From NCBI GenBank assembly GCA_021736475.1, contig JAIPFV010000009.1:1-49822 (forward strand): 49,822 nt of DNA. Direction: 5' to 3'. Origin of the DNA: Spirochaetia bacterium (GTDB lineage: Bacteria; Spirochaetota; Spirochaetia; DSM-16054; Sediminispirochaetaceae). Position numbers and translations under genes: made by a program. The notes below the pieces were generated by a model. The model was not told where the DNA came from. It ran no database searches and was given only the letters and a program-made list of their open reading frames with translations. This document shows positions 1 to 8,153 of this stretch, piece by piece (position 1 is the stretch's first letter; every line of letters begins with the position of its first letter).

Positions 1-857
1 CCGCCAGTGCCATATCGTCGCCGGATGCCCTCCGTGCACAACGCCCGAAGCCTCCGGAAGGCTTCAGCCTCCGATAGGCCACCGAAGGCGGGAAAAATAA
101 AGCTTTCCGGAAGCCGGTACCCCTCCGCCTGCCGGGAAAAGTCTTCGGCCGCCTGCAGGGCCTCGGGGGCTGCAGAAAAAAACCGCTGCATTTCGGCCTG
201 TCCCACAAAGCGCTGTACTGCTGTAAGACCGCCGGCAGGCGGAACCGATTCTACCAGCTGATTACGCCCGATAGCTCGTACGATGCGATAAAAACTTAAA
301 TCCTCGTTTTCAAGGTACACAGCATCGTTATAAGCCAGCAATTTGATTCCCCGGACCAGCGCCCAGCGCCGGAGTTCTGAAAACGGCCGGCCGTAGAGCA
401 GTCCGGCATACAGGCCGGCACTAGTACGCTGCTGCAAACGCTCCAGCACCTCGATGTGCGGACTTACCACCCATAACCCCTGCCACCCCTCTTCTATAAG
501 ATCAGTAATCGGGTCATACCGAACCTCCGCAGCTCTGCCATTGCGATTTTGCGCGTCGATGTGGCGGCTGAGAATTACATTTGCCCTGGCAAAACCGGCT
601 GAATTGTGACAGAGGAGGCTGCACAGGTAAGTTTCTTGATCGTAGATGGCCGTGCTGTAGAGCGCCTTGAGTCCCCGCCGCCGGGCTGCCGCCGCAAAGC
701 GGATAAGGCCGTAAAAACCGTTTATGTCGGCAATGCCGACCGCCTGGGCTGACTGAGAAGCCGCGGCTTCTACCACTTGCTCGGGCGAGAGTACTCCCCG
801 GAGCAGGGAATAATGGGTTCTGCAATGGATTGATGTATAAGGCTGTGTGCTTTTCAT
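1..857 (-). CDS. DnaE-family DNA polymerase III alpha subunit, N-terminal part (cut by window edge)
   Basis: The reading frame starts at ATG 857 and runs off the left edge after about 285 codons. Only the PHP domain and the following region are present. Residues near the start (IHCRTHYSLLRG, then IADINGFYGLIRF) match motifs I and II of the DnaE PHP domain. The segment near the edge (FRRLRALCTEGIRRRYG) matches the conserved helix that precedes the polymerase core. Several PHP metal-ligand positions are substituted, as in polymerases whose PHP domain is not a nuclease. The LLRG wording recalls the SFLRG of error-prone DnaE2/ImuC, so this may be an accessory rather than the replicative subunit. 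The catalytic region lies outside the window, so the class cannot be settled. No Shine-Dalgarno precedes the ATG; a TATGTT at 866-871 lies 8 nt upstream. Confidence 0.8.
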   Translation of the reverse strand, partial: MKSTQPYTSIHCRTHYSLLRGVLSPEQVVEAAASQSAQAVGIADINGFYGLIRFAAAARRRGLKALYSTAIYDQETYLCSLLCHNSAGFARANVILSRHIDAQNRNGRAAEVRYDPITDLIEEGWQGLWVVSPHIEVLERLQQRTSAGLYAGLLYGRPFSELRRWALVRGIKLLAYNDAVYLENEDLSFYRIVRAIGRNQLVESVPPAGGLTAVQRFVGQAEMQRFFSAAPEALQAAEDFSRQAEGYRLPESFIFPAFGGLSEAEAFRRLRALCTEGIRRRYGTG

Positions 858-916
858 AACTACTTAACATATGTTTAGCATTAATGTTCGAAAAGCACAA
901 TTCTTTTTAAAAACAC

Positions 917-970
917 ATAAAAAAACCGGGCTAACCGGGAAATGGAAATCCAGAACCCGTAAACCCGGTG
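917..970 (-). terminator. Rho-independent terminator after ilvD
   Basis: On the minus strand, just after the ilvD stop, an ACCGGG arm (964-969) pairs with CCCGGT (925-930). Further pairing lies inside the arms and a run of seven T follows (925-919). This is the classical form of an intrinsic terminator and separates ilvD from the downstream polymerase gene on the same strand. Confidence 0.75.
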
Positions 971-998
971 CTTTTAGTTGACCTCGGTTAATCTCCTG

Positions 999-2663
999 TT
1001 ATTCAAATACCGCTCCGGTATGGGCGGAGGTAACCAATTTTCGGTAGCGCGCCAAATAGCTGCGGGGATCCACTTCACTGGGGTTTGGTTTCCAGCTTTT
1101 CCGCCGTGTGGCTAATTCCGCTTCATCCACTTGCAGCTCAAGGCGGCGGTTGGTAATGTCTACTGTAATAGTATCCCCCTCCTTCACCAGACCGATCAAA
1201 CCGCCGGCCAGTGCTTCCGGCGATACATGTCCTATGCAGGGACCACGGGTACCGCCGGAAAATCGCCCGTCGGTTATCAGAGCCACCGATTTTGAAAGCC
1301 CCATTCCGGCAATAGCCGAGGTAGGGCTGAGCATCTCCCGCATTCCCGGGCCGCCCTTCGGCCCCTCGTACCGGATGACCACTACATCCCCGGGGCTTAT
1401 CTGTCCTTCGACGATTGCGGTATACGCAGTTTCCTCGGATTCAAACACCCTGGCCGGTCCTTCATGCTGCATCATCTCCGGTTCCACGGCCGACTGCTTT
1501 ACCACGCATCCCTCGGGAGCGAGGTTTCCATACAGCACCGCGATGCCCCCCTCCTTCATATAGGGTTCATCGGCTTTTCGAATTACCTTGGGGTTCAAAA
1601 TGGCGGCTTTCTCTATATTTTCTCCCAGAGATTTACCGGTTACAGTCATCGGGCTGCCGTCGATCAATCCATGCTTCAGAAGCTCTTTCATGACCGCCGA
1701 AAGTCCTCCGGCATCATCCAGATCCTGCATGCTGTGAACGCCGGCCGGGCTGATCTTGGTGATATTCGGCACTTTACGGCTAATTACATCAAAAGTCTTC
1801 AGGCTGATATCCACGTGCGCCTCGCGGGCAATTGCCAGAAGATGCAAAGCCGTGTTGGTTGATCCTCCGATTGCCATATCCAGAGCAATCGCATTTTCAA
1901 AGGCGGTTGTGCTCATAATATCCCGGGCGGATATTTCCCGACGGATCAACTCCATAATCTGATGCCCTGCGCGGCGGGCCAACTGTTTTCTCCGTCCGTA
2001 GGGAGCCGGAATAGTACCATTTCCCGGCAGAGCGATCCCGAGAGATTCAGCTAAACTATTGAGGGTGTTTGCGGTAAAAAGACCGGCACAGCTTCCGCAG
2101 CTGGGACAGGCACGCATAGCAACTTGTTCAAGCTCATCCTCATCTATCTCTCCGGCCACAAATTTTCCTACTGATTCAAAGGAGCCGCTGATAAGGTCTA
2201 TATTAGCTCCCTGGTAAGTACCGCTCAGCATCGGACCGCCACTTACATACACCGCCGGCAAATTCATCCTGGCGGCGCCCATCAGCATCCCCGGTACTAT
2301 TTTATCGCAGTTTCCCACCAATACCAGTCCGTCAAACTTCTGCCCGGTGGCAACTGATTCGATTGAATCGGCGATCAATTCTCGGGTAGCCAGAGGATAT
2401 CGCATCCCGCTGTGGTTCATTGCAATACCATCACAGATTCCAATGGAAGGAAATTCCATGGGAGTTCCTCCGGCAGCAGCTACTCCCATTTTCACTGCCT
2501 GGACAATTTCATTCAAATGAAAATGTCCGGGAATAATTTCGTTATGTGCATTCACTATACCGATAAGAGGTTTTTGCAAATCCTCCGGAAGATATCCCAT
2601 AGCATACATCAGCGAACGGTGCGGGGCACGGTTCGGACCTTTCGTTACTTCATCACTGCGCAT
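999..2663 (-). CDS. ilvD: Dihydroxy-acid dehydratase
   Basis: Converts 2,3-dihydroxy-isovalerate and 2,3-dihydroxy-methylvalerate to the 2-keto acids of valine and isoleucine synthesis, in the cytoplasm with an Fe-S cluster. The 554-residue length is normal for the family. Family signatures are clear: [10 protein letters not shown] with Cys119, [10 protein letters not shown] with Cys192, and [14 protein letters not shown] near the C-terminus. The first-cysteine position of [2Fe-2S] members is replaced in the stretch [15 protein letters not shown], which reads like the E. coli type, so a [4Fe-4S] enzyme is more likely (inference). The start is supported by a GGAGGAG Shine-Dalgarno just upstream. 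It stands alone: a terminator follows and the next gene upstream is divergent. No T-box or leader peptide was recognised in the roughly 130-bp upstream gap, and no other ilv or leu gene is in the window. Confidence 0.97.
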   Translation of the reverse strand: MRSDEVTKGPNRAPHRSLMYAMGYLPEDLQKPLIGIVNAHNEIIPGHFHLNEIVQAVKMGVAAAGGTPMEFPSIGICDGIAMNHSGMRYPLATRELIADSIESVATGQKFDGLVLVGNCDKIVPGMLMGAARMNLPAVYVSGGPMLSGTYQGANIDLISGSFESVGKFVAGEIDEDELEQVAMRACPSCGSCAGLFTANTLNSLAESLGIALPGNGTIPAPYGRRKQLARRAGHQIMELIRREISARDIMSTTAFENAIALDMAIGGSTNTALHLLAIAREAHVDISLKTFDVISRKVPNITKISPAGVHSMQDLDDAGGLSAVMKELLKHGLIDGSPMTVTGKSLGENIEKAAILNPKVIRKADEPYMKEGGIAVLYGNLAPEGCVVKQSAVEPEMMQHEGPARVFESEETAYTAIVEGQISPGDVVVIRYEGPKGGPGMREMLSPTSAIAGMGLSKSVALITDGRFSGGTRGPCIGHVSPEALAGGLIGLVKEGDTITVDITNRRLELQVDEAELATRRKSWKPNPSEVDPRSYLARYRKLVTSAHTGAVFE

Positions 2664-2759
2664 TTACTCCTCCTTCAGCTTATTTTTCCACAGCAAATGA
2701 AAGGGTACAAGTAGTCCTGCAGAAAAAATAGAAAAATACTATACTACATTATGTAATAA

Positions 2760-2789
2760 TTGAGTTGGAAGCCACAATAATGATATAAA
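2760..2789 (+). promoter_or_regulatory. Sigma70-type promoter of the esterase gene
   Basis: TTGAGT (2760-2765), 18-bp spacer, TATAAA (2784-2789). Only 6 nt separate the -10 box from the ATG at 2796, so the predicted transcription start falls on the start codon. There is no clear Shine-Dalgarno. This suggests a leaderless mRNA. Confidence 0.6.
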
Positions 2790-2795
2790 GGTAGT

Positions 2796-3572
2796 ATGAA
2801 ATTAGAGCAGATACCTGGAGATACAAAAGTAACTTCCATCGGAATGCCCCTCTATTACCAGGGCAGCAGCAACAAGGCTGTATTGGTGCTGCACGGATTC
2901 ACAGGGGTTGCCTATGAGATGCAGTACCTTGCGCAGCGCCTTAATGAGGCCGGTTTTACGGTAGCCGTACCCCGACTCCCCGGCCATGGGACCACGGGAA
3001 AGGATTTTATGCTCACCGACCGCCGCGACTGGATGCGGCGTGCGGTGGATGCCTACCTTGAACTGCAGAGCAAATATGAAAAAGTATATGTAGTCGGTCT
3101 TTCTATGGGAGGCCTCCTCACGCTGCTTCTGGCGACACAGTTTCCGGTTGAGCGGATCGCCCTGGCAGCACCGGCGCTGATAAACAACAATAAGCTTATC
3201 TACCTCTCGCCGATTCTTCGTTTTTTTATGCGGAAGGCTTATATTGGCCATGAGGAGGATTCTGAAGATCCGGAATATCAATACCTCTCCGACGAATACT
3301 GGAGTTATCGCTATGGCAACCAGGTGTATCACCTGTTCCGCCTGCAGCTTGCCGCCCGGCGCGCACTTTCAAAAGTACAGGTTCCCACACTTACCCTGGT
3401 CTCGCACAACGACCATACGGTTCCTGTACGGGTTGCAGAGCTCATTGAGCGCCGAATTGCCTCGCCTATCACGAAACGGGTCGAGCTGGCCACAAGTTCG
3501 CATATTATTGTAAATGACACCGAGAAAGAGAGAGCCGCCGACGAAGTTGTAGCCTGGTTTTCTGCGGAATGA
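2796..3572 (+). CDS. Alpha/beta hydrolase, carboxylesterase or monoacylglycerol-lipase type
   Basis: A 258-residue cytoplasmic serine hydrolase with no signal peptide. The oxyanion-side motif VLHGFTG lies at about 31-37. The nucleophile elbow GLSMGG places Ser103. Asp206 (SHNDHTVPV) and His236 (SSHIIVND) complete the triad in the expected order. Size and layout fit the Est30-like thermostable carboxylesterases and bacterial monoglyceride lipases; the true substrate cannot be read from sequence. It lies between divergent ilvD and the convergent trpR-like gene, so it is probably transcribed alone. Start chosen at ATG 2796, which coincides with the predicted transcription start. Confidence 0.9.
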   Translation: MKLEQIPGDTKVTSIGMPLYYQGSSNKAVLVLHGFTGVAYEMQYLAQRLNEAGFTVAVPRLPGHGTTGKDFMLTDRRDWMRRAVDAYLELQSKYEKVYVVGLSMGGLLTLLLATQFPVERIALAAPALINNNKLIYLSPILRFFMRKAYIGHEEDSEDPEYQYLSDEYWSYRYGNQVYHLFRLQLAARRALSKVQVPTLTLVSHNDHTVPVRVAELIERRIASPITKRVELATSSHIIVNDTEKERAADEVVAWFSAE

Positions 3573-3609
3573 CTACTACCGGAAACCCTGGGATATTTTG
3601 CTTCCCGAT

Positions 3610-3918
3610 TTAATTGAGATCGCGGGTTTTATAAAGCTCAATCATTTTTCGAAATGCAGAATTGCTCTTCTTTAGCTCTTTTGAACCACGGGTGATCTTA
3701 CACAGGCTCAATCCTAAATTTTTGGCAATTTTCCTTTGACTCATCCCGTCTTCCAGCAAACGTACCAACGCCCAGCGTTTACCCATTTCCCGCACTTCCG
3801 CATCTGTGAAGAGGGCCGACAAAAACTCTTCTATCATATCCGGATCATCACAGAGGGCTAATACGGCCGCTAACTCTTTGAGTGGATGATCCTCGTTCCA
3901 ATGTAATCTATTTTCCAT
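3610..3918 (-). CDS. trpR: TrpR-family transcriptional repressor
   Basis: A small DNA-binding protein of about 102 residues. The region LEDGMSQRKIAKNLGLS, followed by ITRGSKELK, matches the Trp-repressor helix-turn-helix (MSQRELKNELG, then ATITRGSNSLK in E. coli). The N-terminal half (LAAVLALCDDPDMIEEFLSALFT) fits the helical dimer core. The family contains true tryptophan repressors and YerC-like relatives that do not sense tryptophan, so ligand and targets are uncertain. Two starts are possible: ATG 3930 (MIEFMENR) and ATG 3918 (MENR). I prefer 3918, because the ATG at 3930 lies inside the -10 box of a near-consensus promoter whose start point would be 3918. No Shine-Dalgarno precedes either. 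No trp biosynthesis gene is in the window, but aroK, aroC and aroDE are. Confidence 0.85.
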   Translation of the reverse strand: MENRLHWNEDHPLKELAAVLALCDDPDMIEEFLSALFTDAEVREMGKRWALVRLLEDGMSQRKIAKNLGLSLCKITRGSKELKKSNSAFRKMIELYKTRDLN

Positions 3919-3925
3919 AAATTCG

Positions 3926-3953
3926 ATCATACCAGCTTAACGGTCCCTGTCAA
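3926..3953 (-). promoter_or_regulatory. Near-consensus sigma70 promoter of trpR
   Basis: On the minus strand, TTGACA (3948-3953), a 16-bp spacer and TATGAT (3926-3931). The -10 box overlaps the first possible ATG of trpR, and 7 nt further on is ATG 3918. The promoter therefore both decides the start codon and predicts a leaderless transcript. I found no convincing TrpR-type operator palindrome (CTAGT half sites) in it. Confidence 0.7.
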
Positions 3954-3970
3954 GCGCTTACTTAGCCCGC

Positions 3971-3999
3971 TTGTCTTAACAAGAATTTGTTTGTATTTT
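3971..3999 (+). promoter_or_regulatory. Putative promoter of the PHP phosphoesterase gene
   Basis: TTGTCT (3971-3976), 17-bp spacer, TATTTT (3994-3999), then 6 nt to ATG 4006. Both boxes match consensus only moderately. The placement, with no Shine-Dalgarno, again predicts initiation at the start codon. It lies back to back with the trpR promoter. Confidence 0.45.
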
Positions 4000-4005
4000 T
4001 AACTA

Positions 4006-4821
4006 ATGAACAACTATCATACCCATACATCACTTTGTCACCACGCAGAAGGAAAAGTAATTGACTACGCCCGGGAGGCACAGCTTCAGGGAATACATAT
4101 CCTAGGCATGTCCGACCATTCTCCCCTGCCCGACTCTAAATGGCCGGGTGTGAGAATGACTTTCGCAGAGCTTGAAGAATACGAACAGCAAATTCAGGAG
4201 GCCCGCCGGAAAGTCAAAGAGGTCACTATTCTAAAAGGTTTGGAGTGTGAATGGGATCCCGCGTACCGCGGCTTTTATACCGAAGAACTTTTGGAAGCCC
4301 GGAACTTCGATTATCTGATCGGTGCCGAGCACTGGTTTCCCTTTCATGGCGAGTGGAACGAATTAAGTGAAATCCGGACCGCTGCCCATCTAAAAGCATA
4401 TGCCGACCTGCTTATTCAGACCATGCAGAGCGGGGTGTTCGCCTTTATAGCCCACCCCGACGGATTCGGTTCCGGCTACGACAGCTGGGATGAAAATACA
4501 CGCTCCTGCAGCCTGGATATACTTGCAGCTGCCGCTGAGCTGCAGATTCCCCTGGAGATAAACGGTTTTGGCTTTAGAAAAGCCGATAAACGTACCTCCA
4601 CCGGTTTACGGAACAAATATCCCCTTCCCCAGTTTTGGGAGCTCGCGGCAGACTTTCCAATCCGGGCTATTTGCAACAGTGATGCCCATCGGCCTCAGGA
4701 TGTCGGTGCTTCCATCGATCAGGCCCGTGATTTAGCAGCACGCTTTGGTATTGAAGTGATGGAAGAACTGCCCCTCAAGTGCCCAGCAGAAAGCGGTCGA
4801 ACTGGTGCTCCATCTTTTTAG
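4006..4821 (+). CDS. PHP-domain phosphoesterase, histidinol-phosphatase (HisJ/HisK) family
   Basis: A 271-residue metal-dependent phosphoesterase. It opens with the PHP motif YHTHTSLCHHAEG and carries MSDHSPLP (motif II), LKGLECEW (motif III), FIAHPD and, near the C-terminus, CNSDAHRPQDVG. This order and the length fit the HisJ/HisK histidinol-phosphate phosphatases of Gram-positive bacteria, but related PHP proteins act on other phosphates. A hisI gene is about 41 kb away and no other his gene is present, so the pathway role is not established. Its 3' end overlaps the convergent dGTPase gene by 47 bp. Confidence 0.8.
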   Translation: MNNYHTHTSLCHHAEGKVIDYAREAQLQGIHILGMSDHSPLPDSKWPGVRMTFAELEEYEQQIQEARRKVKEVTILKGLECEWDPAYRGFYTEELLEARNFDYLIGAEHWFPFHGEWNELSEIRTAAHLKAYADLLIQTMQSGVFAFIAHPDGFGSGYDSWDENTRSCSLDILAAAAELQIPLEINGFGFRKADKRTSTGLRNKYPLPQFWELAADFPIRAICNSDAHRPQDVGASIDQARDLAARFGIEVMEELPLKCPAESGRTGAPSF

Positions 4822-5905
4822 GTATCATAATCTCCGATGCACACTCCATCGCATAGTCATCGGTCATCCCCGCTAAGTAGTCAAAGGGCATATTTGCGAA
4901 ACCTCCATCAACCTGCTCGTAGAATGCCCTCATCTTTACCACATAGTCTGCATAACGAACTGCAATCAGATTCTGCTCCTTCTGATAACTCTTAATATCA
5001 AAACCATACAGCTGGAAAATCTCCTGCAAATAGGTATAAAGCGTCTGCAGTATCCGCTCAAAATAGCGATGGTAGTTAGATAATATCGGGTTCAAATATA
5101 TGCTGTGGTAATTGAACTCCTTAAGCACCTTCATCGCATGAAAAATGGGGTCACTAAACCCAATTCCCTCTCCCTCCTGGCTGGATTCGATTACATCGTC
5201 AACTAAAGTGCTGATTATCTCGCTGTTTGACGCCCCCAACACTCGAACTACCTCATCCGGAATATCCTTTTTTTCAATTATCTTTAACTGTACTGCATCT
5301 TCAACATCTCGACCCAGATAGGCAATTTTATCCGCCATCCGTACTACCACAGCTTCCCAGGTGGATGGGTACTGATCGCGGGCGATGATAGACTGCAAGT
5401 CTTTCTTCTGAAAATCCGGCCTGATGGACTGTTCAAACTTCTCTCCGCAATGGTTCACTATTCCATCTCTGACTGCATACGTGAGGTTCATCCCTTTTCC
5501 ATAGTTCGACAGATAGTCTACCACCCGCAATGAATAAAGCTCATGGATAAACCCGCCGCTCCCGCTCTTTAGCTCGTTCATGACCGTCTCACCTACGTGT
5601 CCAAAGGGAGTATGTCCAAGATCATGCCCTAAGCCAATTGCCCAGGCTAGGTCGGAATCAAGTTCCAACCCACGGCAAATCGCCGCTGCAACCGACGCTA
5701 CATGCATTACGTGCTCAATCCGAGTGCAGATATGGTCGTTCTTAGGAGAGAAAAAAACCTGAGTTTTGTGTTTTAACCTTCGAAAAGGGTAAGAGTGGAT
5801 AATTGCGGTGGTATCACGAAAATAGTGTCCCCTTTCATCTTCTTTACGCGGATGCAATCGCTGCCATAAAACATCCAGGGGCATTTGATTCTGAAATTTT
5901 TTCAC
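4775..5905 (-). CDS. dgt: Deoxyguanosinetriphosphate triphosphohydrolase-like protein
   Basis: A 376-residue HD-superfamily dNTPase that hydrolyses dGTP or other dNTPs to the nucleoside and triphosphate, a role in nucleotide-pool control. The HD motif is plain: HVMHVASVAA, then GLGHDLGHTPFGHVGE, with a downstream Asp in VVRMADKIAYLGRD. The length fits the shorter dGTPase-like subfamily. The start is GTG 5905, supported by an AGGAGG Shine-Dalgarno 5 nt upstream. A promoter candidate is listed separately. The gene is convergent with, and overlaps, the PHP gene. Confidence 0.92.
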   Translation of the reverse strand: MKKFQNQMPLDVLWQRLHPRKEDERGHYFRDTTAIIHSYPFRRLKHKTQVFFSPKNDHICTRIEHVMHVASVAAAICRGLELDSDLAWAIGLGHDLGHTPFGHVGETVMNELKSGSGGFIHELYSLRVVDYLSNYGKGMNLTYAVRDGIVNHCGEKFEQSIRPDFQKKDLQSIIARDQYPSTWEAVVVRMADKIAYLGRDVEDAVQLKIIEKKDIPDEVVRVLGASNSEIISTLVDDVIESSQEGEGIGFSDPIFHAMKVLKEFNYHSIYLNPILSNYHRYFERILQTLYTYLQEIFQLYGFDIKSYQKEQNLIAVRYADYVVKMRAFYEQVDGGFANMPFDYLAGMTDDYAMECASEIMIPKKMEHQFDRFLLGT

Positions 5906-5921
5906 AGGCTCCTCCTGCTCT

Positions 5922-5950
5922 ATTCTCGCATAGCTTCAGCCCCTTCTCAA
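5922..5950 (-). promoter_or_regulatory. Putative promoter of dgt
   Basis: On the minus strand, TTGAGA (5945-5950), 17-bp spacer and GAGAAT (5922-5927). The start point would give a short leader that includes the AGGAGG ribosome site. The -10 match is only moderate. Confidence 0.4.
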
Positions 5951-5989
5951 CAGCTATGGTGGTATTACCGTAATTGTCTTTGATTGTAT

Positions 5990-6018
5990 TTGATTTTTAT
6001 ACTTAAACTGACTATAGT
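5990..6018 (+). promoter_or_regulatory. Putative promoter of the GGDEF-EAL regulator
   Basis: TTGATT (5990-5995), 17-bp spacer, TATAGT (6013-6018). The predicted start near 6025 gives a leader of about 34 nt to ATG 6059. A GAAGG at 6041-6045 is a loosely spaced ribosome site. Confidence 0.5.
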
Positions 6019-6058
6019 TCTGTTTAGATTACATTAAATTGAAGGTAAATGCAGCAGT

Positions 6059-8131
6059 ATGCGAAATGAAAAGATTCTGATTGTTGAAGATGAACGCATC
6101 ATTGCCCTTGATCTTAAAAAGCGGCTTGAACGGTTTGGTTTCAGCTCTCCCGAGATTGTCTCTAATGGAGAAGATGCCCTGGAAGCGGCCAAGTCTATGC
6201 ATCCGGACATTATTCTTATGGATATAATGCTCGGTGGCCCGATAGATGGAATAGATGCTGCTAAAAGTATAAAAGAGACCCTCAGTATCCCGGTGATTTT
6301 TCTTACTGCCTACTCCAATGAAAATACCCTCGAACGAGCAAAAGAAGCCGAACCCTATGGCTACATTCTTAAACCCTTTAAGGAACGAGAGCTGTATACG
6401 ACAATTGATATTGCTCTCTACAAATTTAAGGTTAACCTGCAGCTAAAACAACAGGAGCGCTGGCTTTCAGCGGTCCTGCATAGCGTAGAGGACGGTATTA
6501 TTGCCACCGGCCACGACGGACGTATTCAGTTCATGAACAGAGTTGCCGAAACCATCACAGGCTGGGATGAGACTCAAGCCGAAAACCTTGGGCTTGAAGA
6601 AGTATTTCCCCTAACCTACGGTCACGACAGACGCCCTATGCCATTTCCGGAAATTGAAACTGCTAATAATGAAAACTTTCCGTTTGTATTCAAAGACTGC
6701 ATTCTTGAGAATAAACAGAGCGCCCGCATCAATGTAGAAGGCTCTCTGGCGGTCATAAAAGACCGTAACGGCAATACCGATGGTCAAGTGCTTGCTTTTC
6801 GCGATACCACCGAGATGCAGCGACTCAGTGATACGGTCTCCTACCAGGCAAGTCATGATTCTTTAACCGGTCTGGCCAACCGCGAGGAATTCTCCGCCCG
6901 TATGGAGTTGGTTTTGGACAATGCGAAACAAGCCGATACCGAGCATACATTTATCTACCTTGATATTGACCAGTTTCGTGTAGTAAATGATATATGCGGG
7001 CACACTGCTGGTGATGAACTGTTGTTAAAAACCACCCGCATTATCCGCTCAATAGTACGCAGCAGTGATTTCTCAGCCCGGCTGGGCGCCGATGAGTTTG
7101 GTATACTCCTTGAACATGCACACATTGAGCAGGCAATGGAAATTGCTAAACGGCTTCAATCACGTTTATTGGAAGACCGTCTTGTGTGGGATAAACATGT
7201 GTTCAACATCAACACCAGTATTGGTATTGTACCGATTGATAAAACCAGCGAATCCGTACACACGGTGCTTGCTGCCGCCGATGATGCCTGCTATGTTGCT
7301 AAAGACGAGGGCGGAAACAAAATAAAGGTCTACAGTAACGAAGAGAACCGCTTCGTTCAGCGCCGTGGCGAGATGCAGTGGATTTCCCGCTTAACCAAGG
7401 CCCTGGAAGAGGACCGCTTTATATTGTACCATCAGCCGATCATCGCCCTGGACGGGAACGAACAAAAGGCATTTAAAAGTGAAATTCTTATTAGGATGAT
7501 AGATCTCGAGGATAATATAATTTCCCCGGCCTATTTTATTCCCTCCGCTGAACGGTACAACCTAATGCCGGCCATCGACCGCTGGGTAATCCAAACTGCC
7601 TTTCGCAGCTATAAACTCCTGTCGGATAAACACGGCCATGAGAAGAATCCTTACTCCTTTACCATAAATCTGTCGGCTGCCTTTTTAGCCGATGAAACTT
7701 CCCTTGACTTTTTACGGTATGAATTTCAGGAATACTCTGTGCCGCCGACGGCTTTCTGCTTTGAAATTACCGAAACTGCCGCTATTACCAACATGGACAC
7801 AGCCACGCACTTTATCCGCGAGATGAAAAAAACCGGCTGTACCTTTGCCCTGGATGATTTCGGCAGCGGTTTTTCCTCTTTTAACTACTTGCGTCTACTG
7901 CCGGTTGATTATCTAAAAATTGATGGAATCTTTGTAAAAAACATGCACGAGGACAGTATTAGCCATGCAATGGTGGAGGCGATAAACAGCTTGGGACATT
8001 TTATTGGTATTAAGACCATAGCCGAGTTCGTAGCCAACGATCAAATTATTGAACAGTTAAAACAAATCGGGGTAGACTACGGCCAGGGCTACGAGCTGGG
8101 CCGTCCCGCTCCCCTGACAGAGCTGTTATAA
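6059..8131 (+). CDS. Response regulator with REC-PAS-GGDEF-EAL domains (cyclic-di-GMP turnover)
   Basis: A 690-residue cytoplasmic signalling protein. REC is at about 1-120: acidic pocket EDE at 10-12, phospho-acceptor Asp55 in ILMDIML, FLTAY and the lysine of YILKPF. A PAS domain follows at about 130-255, then GGDEF at about 265-425 and EAL at about 440-690. The diguanylate-cyclase signature reads RLGADEF, with Ala replacing the second Gly, although IDIDQFRVVND and the helix after it are well kept. The phosphodiesterase signature reads SEILIR instead of EALLR, while downstream catalytic features are kept: INLSAAF, FEITET, DDFGSGFSSF, YLKIDGIFV and the late Glu of IAEF. It may act mainly as a phosphodiesterase controlled by phosphorylation (inference). 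No histidine kinase is adjacent. It is convergent with fumC, 22 bp apart. Confidence 0.93.
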   Translation: MRNEKILIVEDERIIALDLKKRLERFGFSSPEIVSNGEDALEAAKSMHPDIILMDIMLGGPIDGIDAAKSIKETLSIPVIFLTAYSNENTLERAKEAEPYGYILKPFKERELYTTIDIALYKFKVNLQLKQQERWLSAVLHSVEDGIIATGHDGRIQFMNRVAETITGWDETQAENLGLEEVFPLTYGHDRRPMPFPEIETANNENFPFVFKDCILENKQSARINVEGSLAVIKDRNGNTDGQVLAFRDTTEMQRLSDTVSYQASHDSLTGLANREEFSARMELVLDNAKQADTEHTFIYLDIDQFRVVNDICGHTAGDELLLKTTRIIRSIVRSSDFSARLGADEFGILLEHAHIEQAMEIAKRLQSRLLEDRLVWDKHVFNINTSIGIVPIDKTSESVHTVLAAADDACYVAKDEGGNKIKVYSNEENRFVQRRGEMQWISRLTKALEEDRFILYHQPIIALDGNEQKAFKSEILIRMIDLEDNIISPAYFIPSAERYNLMPAIDRWVIQTAFRSYKLLSDKHGHEKNPYSFTINLSAAFLADETSLDFLRYEFQEYSVPPTAFCFEITETAAITNMDTATHFIREMKKTGCTFALDDFGSGFSSFNYLRLLPVDYLKIDGIFVKNMHEDSISHAMVEAINSLGHFIGIKTIAEFVANDQIIEQLKQIGVDYGQGYELGRPAPLTELL

Positions 8132-8153
8132 CATCCTTCCGACCAACGCGATT

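Noticed and set aside
2664..2795. T-box, leader peptide or riboswitch upstream of ilvD
   Set aside because: No T-box sequence, run of Leu/Val/Ile codons or known aptamer core was seen; only weak -10-like boxes.
2802..3332. 176-codon open frame antisense to the esterase gene
   Set aside because: It is a shadow of a well-supported gene, has no recognisable domain and no ribosome site.
3931..4005. TrpR operator between trpR and the PHP gene
   Set aside because: No CTAGT-type inverted half sites; the partial dyad ACC/GGT in the spacer is too short to support a call.
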